From the NCBI GenBank assembly GCA_913019905.1, contig CAJVZD010000020.1, positions 1-64,000 of the forward strand: DNA of 64,000 nucleotides, given 5' to 3'. Of the stretch, positions 6,941 to 17,051 are shown piece after piece; position 1 is the first letter of the stretch; every line of letters starts with the position of its first letter. This stretch comes from an uncultured Cellvibrionales bacterium. Lineage in GTDB: Bacteria; Pseudomonadota; Gammaproteobacteria; Pseudomonadales; Dasaniaceae. Below the pieces are notes generated by a model, which saw nothing but the letters and a program-made list of their open reading frames with translations, did no database searches and had not been told where the DNA came from. Made by a program: the position numbers and the translations under genes.

Positions 6941-9869
6941 TATTGTCCTCCCATCTTTTTTCTTGCTTATTATACCTGGCAGGAATGAGTTCTTTGAGTT
7001 CTGAAAAACTGTTTTTGACCCACTCATCGTAAATTCCATGCCAACTTCGCTGCGCATTTGCCTCGTGTATTTCGATAGCTTTTTCTTCGAAGGGAAATGC
7101 TTGCTCTTCCAATAACAACTCGTATTGCTCCATCGCAAGCTCATCGAGATTAACTGGCCGATCAGACGCCATTAAATCGCTACTTAACTGCCAGTAGATG
7201 GTACCTATACGATAAGTCGCCATGGTGGAAAACTCTTCAACTTCGTAATTATTTACCAGCCGATATGACTCCAATACTCTAGTAAGCGCTACTCTCTTTT
7301 TCATTAGACTAAGTTTTAATGGCAAATTTAGCGGTATTTTTCTAAATTCAAGGTAATCATCATTCGCTAAAACACTGGCAGAAAATGCGGCTAAATAATC
7401 TGATCTTCCTGTACGCTCAGACTTCGCCTTCTTATTTTCAAGCATCATCTTTTTTAGCCAAAAACGACGTTTGGCAGCTTGCTGCGTTTCACGATATAGC
7501 TCACTTAAGTGATAACGCGCTTCCATTGCAGCGCCAAGTGGATCAGGATAAGCGTGCGCATAGCTACGAAAACGTTCAATGGCTAGCGTCTTGTTATTCG
7601 CTTTTAGATAAAGTTCGGCCGCCTGATATAGCGACTCTTTTTTTGTCGCATCATCGCTGGAGTTTGCGTAAAAGAGAGTTAATTCATCTGCCGCCCGCGT
7701 CCATTGTTCATCTTGCTGATAAGCGATTATCAATTTAGCCGGAATATCTTCAGACAAAACATTTTGAGGATATTTAGACCTGAAGTCATTCAACACGACG
7801 ATAGCTTTCGAATAATTCTTAGCGGACAACAGGGCGTTGGCGGCATCATACTGAGCAATAATTCCAATTGCAGAGCTGGGCGCAACAATGTGCACTCTCA
7901 AGTATTGCTCCGCTGCTTGATCGTAGCGATCGGCTTTCAAATCCAACTCTGCTTGTTTGTATACACTTGCCGCCATTCGTTCAATAATTTCAGGGTCAGC
8001 TTTGTCCGACAATAAAAGCGTTTGTTGATACGCGTGCTCCGATTTTTTGAAATGCTGTAGTTCGAATTCACTATGGCCAATAACCAGCCAGCCCGTTTTT
8101 ATCAACTTCTCTGCCGCGTCTGGATATTTAGTAACTAACTGCATTCCGGCCTCGACAGCCTCTGTATACTCCTTAATTTCCAATAATTCTTCCGTTGATT
8201 TTGCTAACACCGCAGCTGCACGGTCTTCTTTCGGGAAACTATTGGTAAACTGCAATTGACTAGTAATTTTTCGTCGTAGCCAATGACTGTATTGCGATGA
8301 TCTTGTGGCGTCCTCTGTGAGATCCGATGGTATCTCTTTTAGTAAACGGCCGTAGGCAACGATCGCCGCGTATCCGGCTTCAGCGCTGCGCGGGTTGCTA
8401 GCAGACTGATAGGCTACACTTTCATAAGCGTCTATTGATTCACTGAATATGCCTGCGGAAAATCTACTCTCAGCAAATAGGTATCGCATTTCCGGTGTTT
8501 GGCTGTTGTTCGGAAAATGTTTAAAGAATTTTTGATAATAATCGCCAGCGATTACGTAGTCTTCCCTGGCTATCTTTTTTAAGTTCTCGCCGTCATTCGC
8601 CTCTAATTTATTCGTTTTTATGACTTTTCCGGCGGCGCCAGCTGCTTGAGCAATAGCGTGATAATGTTTCCCCAGTTCGGGAATATAAGTTTTTAAGTGA
8701 GACTGAATGCGTTCTCTTTGCTCATTCTTTGCAGTCCGAAAATTCTTACCGCTAAAGTCATAGAATGTAATAAAATTTCTCTTCTCTTCCAACACCTCCT
8801 TAGTAAATCCTCCGGAGGTAAACGCTTCGATGACTTTTGTGTAGAATTCAGGCGTCCTAACTGCGGTCGGATTTTGTGTTATATAAGCACGATAGGCCTC
8901 TGCGCTATCCCGGAAACGCTGTTGCTTTAAATAGAGTTTCCCTAGATTTTCGTAAAGCAGCGGCATGTAGGGGCGATCGCCAAACGCCTTAAATACCTGA
9001 GTGATTGTTGCAGGCCCATCAATGTAAGAAAAAACAATACTCATCACCTTAAGCGTATCTTCGGTTATCTCCCTGTTCCCTCTACTCAAACTATCCAAAT
9101 CGCCATCAGCAGCGATATTCAAATCCAATACTTTCGAGAACGATTTCAACGCGGCACGGAAACGCTGTTGTTTAAATTGCGACCAGCCATGCATATACAA
9201 GGAGTTTTGGTAATAAGGATCCAGCTCTCCCCGCCCGATAACTTCTGCGTAGGCTAATTCAGCCCTTTGATATTGTTGCCGACTAAAGAGTAATTCAGCT
9301 CTTCGAAACTGCGCTTCACCATAATGCTTAGAGTGAGGGTAGTCTTCTACTAGCTGGTCTAATACCACCATCGACTTTTCCAGCTGGCCACCCAGGTCAT
9401 AGGCTTTAGACAATTGGTAGAGAAGAAGATCATTCTCGGTGTAGTTCGGACTATCTTGCAGTAGTTTCAAATAGGCCCGAATTGCCAGATCAAATTGTCC
9501 TGCCAGCGCTTCCTGTTCATATAATTTATTCTCGCCTCGTTTCATTTCCAAACCGGCCAGGCGGCGCATCACCTGCAAACGTATTTCTTTATCTTCCGTA
9601 ACATCTAATACTTGCCGGTAACTGGCAATCAATTGTTCCAAGTCGATTGTGGGCAAGGGTTTTAAAACATTAGGCATCGCGGCCTGACTCAAGTCTGCTA
9701 ACGTTGGGGAGGCAGACCGACGATCGTCACTACTAAAGGCAACAAAGGGAATATTGGTTAGAAATGAGGAACAAGCGGAAAGGACCAATAGCAACAGCAG
9801 AATCAGCACACGCCGAAGATACATTATCGAATTGTTGCCCAATAGGCTTCGACTCTTCTGTGCTGCCAT
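6927..9869 (-). CDS. Large TPR repeat lipoprotein
   Basis: 980 residues. A hydrophobic segment ending in lipobox LSAC (Cys about 33) is followed by an almost continuous array of tetratricopeptide-like repeats up to about residue 900. Examples are FRRAELLFSRQQYQRAELAY and YENLGKLYLKQQRFRDSAEA. The ATG at 9869 overlaps the stop of the upstream TPR gene (TAATG) and has GGAG 8 bases before it. An ATG at 9824 would give a shorter signal peptide but has no clear binding site. Such large TPR proteins accompany AgmX/ExbBD genes in gliding-type clusters and serve as periplasmic scaffolds. No catalytic motif is seen. Confidence 0.85.
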   Translation of the reverse strand: MAAQKSRSLLGNNSIMYLRRVLILLLLLVLSACSSFLTNIPFVAFSSDDRRSASPTLADLSQAAMPNVLKPLPTIDLEQLIASYRQVLDVTEDKEIRLQVMRRLAGLEMKRGENKLYEQEALAGQFDLAIRAYLKLLQDSPNYTENDLLLYQLSKAYDLGGQLEKSMVVLDQLVEDYPHSKHYGEAQFRRAELLFSRQQYQRAELAYAEVIGRGELDPYYQNSLYMHGWSQFKQQRFRAALKSFSKVLDLNIAADGDLDSLSRGNREITEDTLKVMSIVFSYIDGPATITQVFKAFGDRPYMPLLYENLGKLYLKQQRFRDSAEAYRAYITQNPTAVRTPEFYTKVIEAFTSGGFTKEVLEEKRNFITFYDFSGKNFRTAKNEQRERIQSHLKTYIPELGKHYHAIAQAAGAAGKVIKTNKLEANDGENLKKIAREDYVIAGDYYQKFFKHFPNNSQTPEMRYLFAESRFSAGIFSESIDAYESVAYQSASNPRSAEAGYAAIVAYGRLLKEIPSDLTEDATRSSQYSHWLRRKITSQLQFTNSFPKEDRAAAVLAKSTEELLEIKEYTEAVEAGMQLVTKYPDAAEKLIKTGWLVIGHSEFELQHFKKSEHAYQQTLLLSDKADPEIIERMAASVYKQAELDLKADRYDQAAEQYLRVHIVAPSSAIGIIAQYDAANALLSAKNYSKAIVVLNDFRSKYPQNVLSEDIPAKLIIAYQQDEQWTRAADELTLFYANSSDDATKKESLYQAAELYLKANNKTLAIERFRSYAHAYPDPLGAAMEARYHLSELYRETQQAAKRRFWLKKMMLENKKAKSERTGRSDYLAAFSASVLANDDYLEFRKIPLNLPLKLSLMKKRVALTRVLESYRLVNNYEVEEFSTMATYRIGTIYWQLSSDLMASDRPVNLDELAMEQYELLLEEQAFPFEEKAIEIHEANAQRSWHGIYDEWVKNSFSELKELIPARYNKQEKRWEDNNEIH

Positions 9870-11896
9870 TAGAACGACTCCACATTAGCGGAGTCATGCA
9901 AACGCGCCACTGACAATTTTGCCTGGGCGAGATAATAAGATAAATGTCGGGTTTGTTTTTCCAGTTCGGTGACTGCGAGATCCCGGATTTTAGTTTCTGT
10001 CCTGGCAATACTTCCATCTACAATGCCTGACTGGCTTTTGAGCCGTTGGGACAAATTCGCAATACGCAGGGAAAACCTGCCTTCATAATAATCAACACTA
10101 AGGTCATCCAATCGTTCCAATCGTAAACGGGTTTCTGACAGTGACTTTTCAACCGTTGCCAGTTGTTGTTTTAACTGCCAGCGCCGTCCGATATCCTCTT
10201 CATTGGCCTGCCACAATAGCAGCCCCTTAAAAAAATCGAGTTTGCTTTTCTCAACGCCAACATCCTGCCCTTGATGCTCTAAGTGACGAATAATTGAGCC
10301 AGAATTGCTAACCAGCCCCCACAGTTCAAGTTCCTTTTTACTCAGAAGTTGACGACCATCCGCCTCTTGTTCAGCGATTGTCTGTTGTACTTCTATTCTA
10401 TTTCTCGCACTTTCCAAATTTTTGTACTGCTCTCGATATTGCTGTCTTTGTGCCTGGCTAAGTCTGTGTTTCCGTATTACTCGCTGACTGTTTAACACTT
10501 CTTGCATGGCTGCTATTCGCGTAGATGCCCTCTGCAAGTACGCCTGCATTGTCAATAAGTCTCTCAGATTATCGATTGTCGACTGGAAATGATTTTGAGC
10601 AATCAGGTGGGATAGATACGGAGCTTGATCGTTGATGGGCAGGTTGTCGTGGCCACCGATCCACTCGCCCTCTTTACCATGGTGACGGCTTATCATTTCT
10701 AGCAAGGGCATTTTCTTGAACACTTTAATCGCTTGCGCCACTTTTTCAAGTTCGATTTCGTATAGCTCAGTAGCGCGCTGGTATTTTTGTAGAGCGTCTG
10801 CATTTGCCTTTAGTTTTTCAAAGGCATAGGGAATTGCTAACAAGCTTTCCTGTACGCTCGAGCTCATTAATGATCGCTTACTTAAGGCTTGCCATGGTGC
10901 GAGCGCTCGCAGAAAATCTTTCTCTTGTGCGGCGGCCCAACCATAGCCTAGTAGTGCCTTTTCGACCAAAGGACTCTCCAACCTTACTTTTAGGAAATCT
11001 TCTATCGCTTTTTCATATTGACCTGCACCGAGGTGAGTAAAGCCAGAACCAATATAGGACTTGTCCTTAAGAATTCTCCCCTCTTCTCCACCAAGTTCAA
11101 GTTGCTGAATTTGGCGAAAAGACTCAACGCCTTGCTGCCAATCTCCTGCTGTCGTTTCGCGCGATCCCCGATTAAAATAATAATAGGCTAGCCAGGGTGA
11201 TGTTTCGTCCAATCGAGATATCGTTTCATTTGCCTCCGCAAACTGGTTCGAATCGAGCAATAGATTGGCTGCCATATAATTTTTTTCTTGCTGTAGCTCG
11301 TCGGGAAGCAAAGCTTTATCAAACCGGGATTTTCCTTTTGTATTTGCCTCAAACGACTCGTCACCTGTTCCTATAGCTCTGAGAGCCCCCGTGTGCCCCA
11401 CAGGTCCCGCAGGCTCAATATTTCCTAACGCCCTGGCCGCTTTGATATTGTCTGAGCGCAAATAATATAGTTTGGCCAAGTAGAACCAGGCTCTTTCTCT
11501 CTGCGAACTTTGCGTTTGGTCGGGCTCCTTTCCATTATCTAAACCATTTAGCAATTCGGTAAAAATCGATTCTGCCTGCTTCCCCATACCATAGGAAAGA
11601 CTGATACCGCCTCTTAGGAGCTTTGCTGACCGTTGGTGATGAGGCATATCTTTGCGTTGTTCGCCGACTAAGGCTTCAGTGAGGGATTCAAAGTAGGATT
11701 GTTGGAAAAAATGATAGAGCATTACACCATAGCGCAAATCTTGTACTTCTACGGGAGCATTATTCTTTGTGCTTACAGGAGACCTGATGTCCTCGCCGAC
11801 ACTCACTGACGTGCTTATGATGACTCCAACTAATACCAGAGATTTAGTCAAACGGGTTTTAGTCAAAAGTAATTGAGTCAAAAAAGACAAATTCAT
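9869..11896 (-). CDS. TPR repeat periplasmic protein
   Basis: 675 residues with an N-terminal signal segment (about 15-33, ending near SVGED). TPR-like helical repeats follow (about 50-400; YYFNRGSRETTAGDWQQGVE and IGSGFTHLGAGQYEKAIEDF are clear units). The C-terminal third (about 460-660) is a charged, probably coiled-coil region rich in Gln, Arg and Glu. The gene starts 7 bases after the upstream gene and its stop overlaps the next start. The pattern suggests a long periplasmic scaffold partner of the second TPR protein. Confidence 0.8.
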   Translation of the reverse strand: MNLSFLTQLLLTKTRLTKSLVLVGVIISTSVSVGEDIRSPVSTKNNAPVEVQDLRYGVMLYHFFQQSYFESLTEALVGEQRKDMPHHQRSAKLLRGGISLSYGMGKQAESIFTELLNGLDNGKEPDQTQSSQRERAWFYLAKLYYLRSDNIKAARALGNIEPAGPVGHTGALRAIGTGDESFEANTKGKSRFDKALLPDELQQEKNYMAANLLLDSNQFAEANETISRLDETSPWLAYYYFNRGSRETTAGDWQQGVESFRQIQQLELGGEEGRILKDKSYIGSGFTHLGAGQYEKAIEDFLKVRLESPLVEKALLGYGWAAAQEKDFLRALAPWQALSKRSLMSSSVQESLLAIPYAFEKLKANADALQKYQRATELYEIELEKVAQAIKVFKKMPLLEMISRHHGKEGEWIGGHDNLPINDQAPYLSHLIAQNHFQSTIDNLRDLLTMQAYLQRASTRIAAMQEVLNSQRVIRKHRLSQAQRQQYREQYKNLESARNRIEVQQTIAEQEADGRQLLSKKELELWGLVSNSGSIIRHLEHQGQDVGVEKSKLDFFKGLLLWQANEEDIGRRWQLKQQLATVEKSLSETRLRLERLDDLSVDYYEGRFSLRIANLSQRLKSQSGIVDGSIARTETKIRDLAVTELEKQTRHLSYYLAQAKLSVARLHDSANVESF

Positions 11897-11903
11897 TTAG
11901 CAT

Positions 11904-12491
11904 TTACCACTCTTTTGTCAAAAACTCCGGCTGCTGGGTAGCATTGGAATCAACAATTTTCAATTCAATATTTTTCGCCTCGTTACCCTTTTCGAAATGA
12001 AGTGTCACGGCACGCTTATATTCTCGATCGCGAGGTCCACTCCCGGTAAACACCGCGACTAATTCATGTTCCCCAGACTTCATGTTCCCTACAAAAAGAC
12101 GTTGGACGCCGCCACGGTGTAATGCATTGACTTGCTTGTCGGTGTACAGATAGTTACTGATGACCTTTTTGTCTAAACTCACTTTTACCGCATCCAATTC
12201 GAAAAATTCACCAACGTTCATCGATACGAAGATGGCTATCTGTGTATTCGCCGGAAAAAGAAGCTCTTCCTCAAGAATAAATAGATCTCGATTGAGCTCG
12301 ATCACTTGCTGCTTTAAGTCCTGCACCTGACTGTTAAGCGACTGCGGGGCATTGGCATTCTTGGTGTGTTCAATACTCGGCGATTCATCTACTAGCTCCT
12401 GACCTGCTAGCACCTGACCCAATACATCCTGACCTAATGCCTGCCAAAAAAGAATCAAAAATAAAACGGAACACAGATTCCATTTTAACAT
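11904..12491 (-). CDS. Small secreted protein with coiled coil and beta-rich domain
   Basis: 195 residues. An N-terminal signal segment (about 6-20) runs into a repetitive pentapeptide-like stretch (LGQDV LGQVL AGQEL, about 19-33). Next come a short coiled coil (about 52-80, VQDLKQQVIELNRDLFILEE) and a beta-rich domain (about 85-180) with alternating strands resembling a PEGA/Ig-like sandwich. I recognise no named family. It starts 31 bases after the Tat-protein gene and ends 7 bases before the TPR gene, so it is part of the operon. The repeated Gln-rich stretch at the signal cleavage region is unusual. Confidence 0.7.
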   Translation of the reverse strand: MLKWNLCSVLFLILFWQALGQDVLGQVLAGQELVDESPSIEHTKNANAPQSLNSQVQDLKQQVIELNRDLFILEEELLFPANTQIAIFVSMNVGEFFELDAVKVSLDKKVISNYLYTDKQVNALHRGGVQRLFVGNMKSGEHELVAVFTGSGPRDREYKRAVTLHFEKGNEAKNIELKIVDSNATQQPEFLTKEW

Positions 12492-12522
12492 GTGCTACTT
12501 CCTTCTAAATCATTAAAATTAT

Positions 12523-14142
12523 TCAAAGCGTACCACTGACAATCGGTTCAAAGGCAATGTATTTATCCAAATCACTGAGATCCGAAATAATGGATTGCGA
12601 AGAATTAAACAGCCCGACGTTATCGTGTAAAGCCATGTAGTTCAGTACGACAGCCTCCGCCAAGGTTTCAACACTGTTAGCAATTGCATAACCACTTGCT
12701 GTTTCAACGGACGCATCCGCCCGCATCCAGCCTAACTGTTGATGTTGATCTTGATCTTGACCTGCTGCACTGTTAAGCACAGGCTGCGAATTAGGGTTAT
12801 ACACTAAAAAGAATGATGCCGCGGTGGACGAATTATCTCCCGTCCATTGACCTTTTGGAATCGCCATATTCATGTCGAGCGCGCCGTTACTTGCAACGGA
12901 GCCATCACTAAATACGTAGACCATCAGTGGCACGCCGATCCGCTGAGCATACTCTAAACAGGCACCAATACAACGACCCGCTCTTTCGTCTCGTAGTTCA
13001 CCTGTCACCCGATCGCCCGTATGATAGTCATAACCGCCCATGGTAATCGTACCCGCGGCGGCATAGCCATTGACAACCATTTTCATAATCGATGCCGTTT
13101 TTTGAAACTCATTGTCTGAATTGAATTCATCCCGAGTAAAGATACCGGCGTCGCCAACAATAAGATCGTCTGCAGAAGGGTCAAGAGGATCCGGATCACC
13201 AGGCTGTCGCGCAAACTTCTCGTAAGCATCCGCACTTTTTAGATATTCACAACTGATTCGCTGTTTTAATTCTAAATCCTGGTTGGCCAGTCCGGTATCA
13301 ACACGGTCAAGTTTGGCGTCACTAATTTTCTTCATCGACTCCATTACCGACACCACATCGGCCGGATCGGACAATACCTGACTCAGGTCACCCACATCAA
13401 CCAAACCGGTCACGTCGCTAGGACGATCTATTTTCGTAGGCCGCGCCTCTGGGTCAACCATCGCCGCAGGTGCCATCGAATTACCCCCCGACTCAGAAGT
13501 TTGAGAACCGACTAACTGCAATAAACTGCCCCCGGAACCGGACTTATTCAAATAGTTAAAAACACCGTAACTAGGGTTATGTGGATTGTTGCCGGTATCG
13601 TTATCAGAACGGGCTGGTAAAACGGCGCCGTTAGTTGCCTGCTGCGTTGCCACACTGGGCGCGCTGGCCAGCATGCCTTTTAGCATCGCGCTGTCTGAAT
13701 GAAAAGCGAGACCAAATCGACGATCAATAAAATCGCTGGCACCGGTTACCGGATCGGCAACCGAGGGCACCATTGTTCCAGGCAAACCCAATTTGCTATA
13801 ACCGCTCGTACTAAGAAAGTCTTCTTGTCCACCTTGCCCTCCAACCAATACATTCGAGCCTGAAATATTCGCCCCACCGGCCAAATCAAAACAAATAAAG
13901 GGGATTTTTCTGCCAGCGGAGTTTGCCAGGTCGCAACTATCGCCAGGAGTGTAACCAGTACTACTGAACATGGACGGAGAAATAGCATTGGCTGAAGAAT
14001 GTAACATGCCCAGAGCAGACACCCCCAGTAAAGTACCCGCTCCCGTCCTGAAACCCTGGGCGATAAAATCCCGCCGACTTACAGGCTTGTGGTTATGCCT
14101 TAAGGGCTCATTAGGCAAAAAAAACTTACGGCGCTTAAACAT
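12523..14142 (-). CDS. Tat-exported DUF1501-like protein
   Basis: 539 residues. The N-terminus carries a twin-arginine signal (SRRDFIAQGF, residues 22-31, followed by a hydrophobic Gly/Ala-rich segment), so the protein is exported folded, perhaps with a bound metal or cofactor. The mature part starts IPFICFDLAGGANISGSN and later has TMGGYDYHTGD and MVYVFSDGSV. These resemble the conserved strands of DUF1501, an alkaline-phosphatase-like superfamily common in Planctomycetes beside cytochrome c-type DUF1549/DUF1553/DUF1592 proteins. Here it sits next to two heme c proteins. The DUF1501 link is by pattern and context; the substrate is unknown. Confidence 0.65.
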   Translation of the reverse strand: MFKRRKFFLPNEPLRHNHKPVSRRDFIAQGFRTGAGTLLGVSALGMLHSSANAISPSMFSSTGYTPGDSCDLANSAGRKIPFICFDLAGGANISGSNVLVGGQGGQEDFLSTSGYSKLGLPGTMVPSVADPVTGASDFIDRRFGLAFHSDSAMLKGMLASAPSVATQQATNGAVLPARSDNDTGNNPHNPSYGVFNYLNKSGSGGSLLQLVGSQTSESGGNSMAPAAMVDPEARPTKIDRPSDVTGLVDVGDLSQVLSDPADVVSVMESMKKISDAKLDRVDTGLANQDLELKQRISCEYLKSADAYEKFARQPGDPDPLDPSADDLIVGDAGIFTRDEFNSDNEFQKTASIMKMVVNGYAAAGTITMGGYDYHTGDRVTGELRDERAGRCIGACLEYAQRIGVPLMVYVFSDGSVASNGALDMNMAIPKGQWTGDNSSTAASFFLVYNPNSQPVLNSAAGQDQDQHQQLGWMRADASVETASGYAIANSVETLAEAVVLNYMALHDNVGLFNSSQSIISDLSDLDKYIAFEPIVSGTL

Positions 14143-14214
14143 GGCCTTTAAACCTCTATAGAAAGATGTCCACTGTATTTTTTACATTTTCTTTTCTATC
14201 AATCATAACAATCC

Positions 14215-17016
14215 TCATTGCAGCAACACGGCTGCACTGCCCAGAACAGACGCACATACCGCCTTTACGACTTCGTTAGTACGGCCAGCGGGGCACTCAA
14301 AGCCACCCCCAACGCCATTACAACGAGCCAATCCATCCGGGTTACCATCTGGCTGAGAAATGTAGTCGTTTAGTACACTGTTATATTTGTAGGGTTTACT
14401 ATCGTTTTCATTTAGGATCAAATCGCTCAAGATTTCTCTGGATGTAGCCCGGTCAGGTTGACTATCAATAACCAGTGGTTCTCCGTCAAAAATCAGGACT
14501 GCCTCTAGCAAAGGATCGATAACTTTATTTCGCCAGCTATTCGTTGAAACTAAGTCGGCCCGGAGCGAGAAGTTGAACGCGGCACCATCGTTAAAAAAGC
14601 CATTTCTTAACTGCGTACTGTCGACCAATACATCGCAGTAAGCGATGGCCAGTTGCGCCACAGCGGTTTGGTGTGAACCTTGGTAGGCCCGAAAATCGGC
14701 AATACTGGGCAACTGTCTCTGCAGCCCCTGATCGTCTCCACTGCCAGAGCCGTAAAAAACAGTGTGTACATCCGTATTGGTACTGGTAACTCCCGTAATC
14801 TCGGCAAAGCTTTGGTTGATTTCTTCGAAGGTTCTCACGGCAATATTTGAGTTATCGCCGCCTTTCAGACCGTAAACAAAGTTACTGGGAGTGTCGACAG
14901 GGGTTAACTTCACACCAGACGTCCCATTAATTTCTTCAAAAGCCAGGAAGAACTGGTCTACGGTTGCGCCATTTTCTAATAAGATGACCGAGCCTTCAGC
15001 TCCGATGGGATTTGTAAGAGTCACACCACCACTCGTATAGATACTGTTATTGAGATTTACATCAACGCTGCTAAAAGCCTGACCACTACTCGCCAGCTTT
15101 CCATTGATTCCAAGATAAATACCTTTAATGCGAACATCAGTTAAGGACAAATTGTCTTCATCTAAGCTAACAAAAAAGGGCGATGAAAAAGAATAACTAA
15201 ACTCATCAAACTGGCTCACCTTGAAAACAACATAACACTGGTTCACCCGGTCATCGCCACTGCCTTGCAAGCAGCCGCTGCCACTGTCAAGCAAGTGTGA
15301 TATACTAAACATCAGGTAAAAATCCAGCCCGATACCAACATCATTGTTCTGCAGGATTTGCTCATCATTTAACGCCCTGCTATGCAGTGCAATATAGCGA
15401 ACAATACCCTTCCACGGATTCATGCCTGAGGAGTCATTGCCGATAACGACTGAAAAAGCATCATTCCAGTTGTCCATATTACCTCCACCCTGACCGTCGG
15501 CAACACCAGAAAACTCTCCATTGACATAAATACGGCGGCCATTAATTGAATCAAAGGTTAGCACCACATGTTGCAAGGTAGCCTGTGCCAATTCATCGTC
15601 ATCAGCCGTTGACAAGCTCGGGCCCCCAGAGCCGTCAGCGCCAGTAGCACTACTGCGATTTAAAAAGTCGTAATTGTAGAGTGATTGCCCAAACATGAAG
15701 TTCCGATTATCTGAAATACCGGAATAACTAATTATGCTAGTTTCTTCCTGACTAACGTTATCGGGAATAAGCCAAGCCTCAATACTATACTCCCCGGCCG
15801 CCGCCAAGGTGTCTCTTAGTTTTAAACTCGTACTCGCCAGACCGCGAGCGCTGCCATTATTAAAACGGATTCCGCCACTACTAAACAATTGCACGTCACC
15901 ACTCAGTGACAAAGTAATTTCCGGCTGTACACCACTGGTATCAGAGGAAGTCAACGTACACTGCGAATCGGTCAAACAATTATCAATATCGGCGGGATTC
16001 ATGCCTTCGCTGAATTTCCATTCGGCGACAATATCTTCTTCGTAGCGTCCGCCGTTCGAGGCTAGAATGCCATCGGACGCTAATACTTGAGCTCGACTAA
16101 TCGCTCCTTGAATTGATGCTTCAATTTCGTCAATGTCTATACCGTCTGCTATTACAATTATGGCAGCTTCCAGCTGGTCAGCATCGTTTTCGCAATTCCC
16201 ACTCCAGCAGTTATGACCCTCTTCTCTCAAGCGTATAACGATTCGCGACATTTTGGGATTGATCAAATCGATTTTTGTCTGTGCCGCTGCATAGGCCTGA
16301 GTCAAGTCGGCGCTCGCGAAATACGGCGACTGAGGAAAGTCTGACTCGGCTCGATGACAATCACTACAATAAGTGGTCAAAAGCGGATACAGACCTAAAC
16401 TATTGGTATTGGTACTACTAAAGCTGGTTGGTGGATTAACCGGAAAACGTTTTGTGCCAGTCGGATCAACAGAAGTACGTGGCAGCAATTGCACCGTGGT
16501 TACTCCACCGGCACTACTGGATGCCCAGTTATTGATATAAGCTATCATGGTACTTCGACAGGTCGCAGTTTGGTCTGAACCCAGCCAGCAGTTATGCCCG
16601 TTTGCTACTCGCTGAACTACGGTCGAACTTGCGGGGTCGAGCAGATTAACAACAGTGTTAGCCTGTTGCCATGCCAGATTTACGTCTTCCTTGTCCACAA
16701 ATAAAGTGGTCCCGGAACCGTCACTGGTATGGCAGTCGCCACAACGGCCGGATATGACCAGATTGTCGTAAAACTCGCGTTTGAAGGCCTGAATTTCAGT
16801 ATTAGCCGGACTCGGACCAGAGTAGGTAAATCCGCCAACATCGCCGTCACCTAATACGACACTCGGATCTTGATCGGTCGCGCCACCGCCACTACCCCCA
16901 CTGCAAGCTTGCAACAGTACAGTCAGTATCAATATCCAAAACCTTGATATGGTTTTCTTTCCAAGAAATAAGCCACCGTAAAAGTGTTCGACGTTAAAAC
17001 CAAAGGTTTTTTTCAT
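14215..17016 (-). CDS. Diheme cytochrome c / LamG-domain lipoprotein
   Basis: About 933 residues from the ATG at 17016. A TTG at 17070 would add 18 residues and overlap the upstream gene. A lipobox LLQAC (Cys about 38) predicts a lipoprotein. Two repeated cytochrome-like units follow, each with a CxxCH heme site (CGDCH about 92, CSDCH about 217) and a downstream GHNCW motif. A concanavalin-like LamG domain covers about 340-560 (WKFSEGMNPADIDN, YSIEAWLIPDN, HVVLTFDSINGRRIYVNGEF). The C-terminal part is of unknown type and Asn/Gly/Ser-rich. It is likely anchored in the outer membrane and involved in electron transfer or sugar/protein binding. Pairing a LamG domain with c-type hemes recalls planctomycete surface proteins. 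Confidence 0.75.
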   Translation of the reverse strand: MKKTFGFNVEHFYGGLFLGKKTISRFWILILTVLLQACSGGSGGGATDQDPSVVLGDGDVGGFTYSGPSPANTEIQAFKREFYDNLVISGRCGDCHTSDGSGTTLFVDKEDVNLAWQQANTVVNLLDPASSTVVQRVANGHNCWLGSDQTATCRSTMIAYINNWASSSAGGVTTVQLLPRTSVDPTGTKRFPVNPPTSFSSTNTNSLGLYPLLTTYCSDCHRAESDFPQSPYFASADLTQAYAAAQTKIDLINPKMSRIVIRLREEGHNCWSGNCENDADQLEAAIIVIADGIDIDEIEASIQGAISRAQVLASDGILASNGGRYEEDIVAEWKFSEGMNPADIDNCLTDSQCTLTSSDTSGVQPEITLSLSGDVQLFSSGGIRFNNGSARGLASTSLKLRDTLAAAGEYSIEAWLIPDNVSQEETSIISYSGISDNRNFMFGQSLYNYDFLNRSSATGADGSGGPSLSTADDDELAQATLQHVVLTFDSINGRRIYVNGEFSGVADGQGGGNMDNWNDAFSVVIGNDSSGMNPWKGIVRYIALHSRALNDEQILQNNDVGIGLDFYLMFSISHLLDSGSGCLQGSGDDRVNQCYVVFKVSQFDEFSYSFSSPFFVSLDEDNLSLTDVRIKGIYLGINGKLASSGQAFSSVDVNLNNSIYTSGGVTLTNPIGAEGSVILLENGATVDQFFLAFEEINGTSGVKLTPVDTPSNFVYGLKGGDNSNIAVRTFEEINQSFAEITGVTSTNTDVHTVFYGSGSGDDQGLQRQLPSIADFRAYQGSHQTAVAQLAIAYCDVLVDSTQLRNGFFNDGAAFNFSLRADLVSTNSWRNKVIDPLLEAVLIFDGEPLVIDSQPDRATSREILSDLILNENDSKPYKYNSVLNDYISQPDGNPDGLARCNGVGGGFECPAGRTNEVVKAVCASVLGSAAVLLQ

Positions 17017-17051
17017 AAGACTCGAGAATATTTCCACGTTAAAGCTCACGA

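Noticed and set aside
6941..7144. 68-residue extension of the TPR lipoprotein
   Set aside because: It lies inside the upstream TPR gene; the ATG at 6940 has a strong ribosome binding site and a lipoprotein signal.
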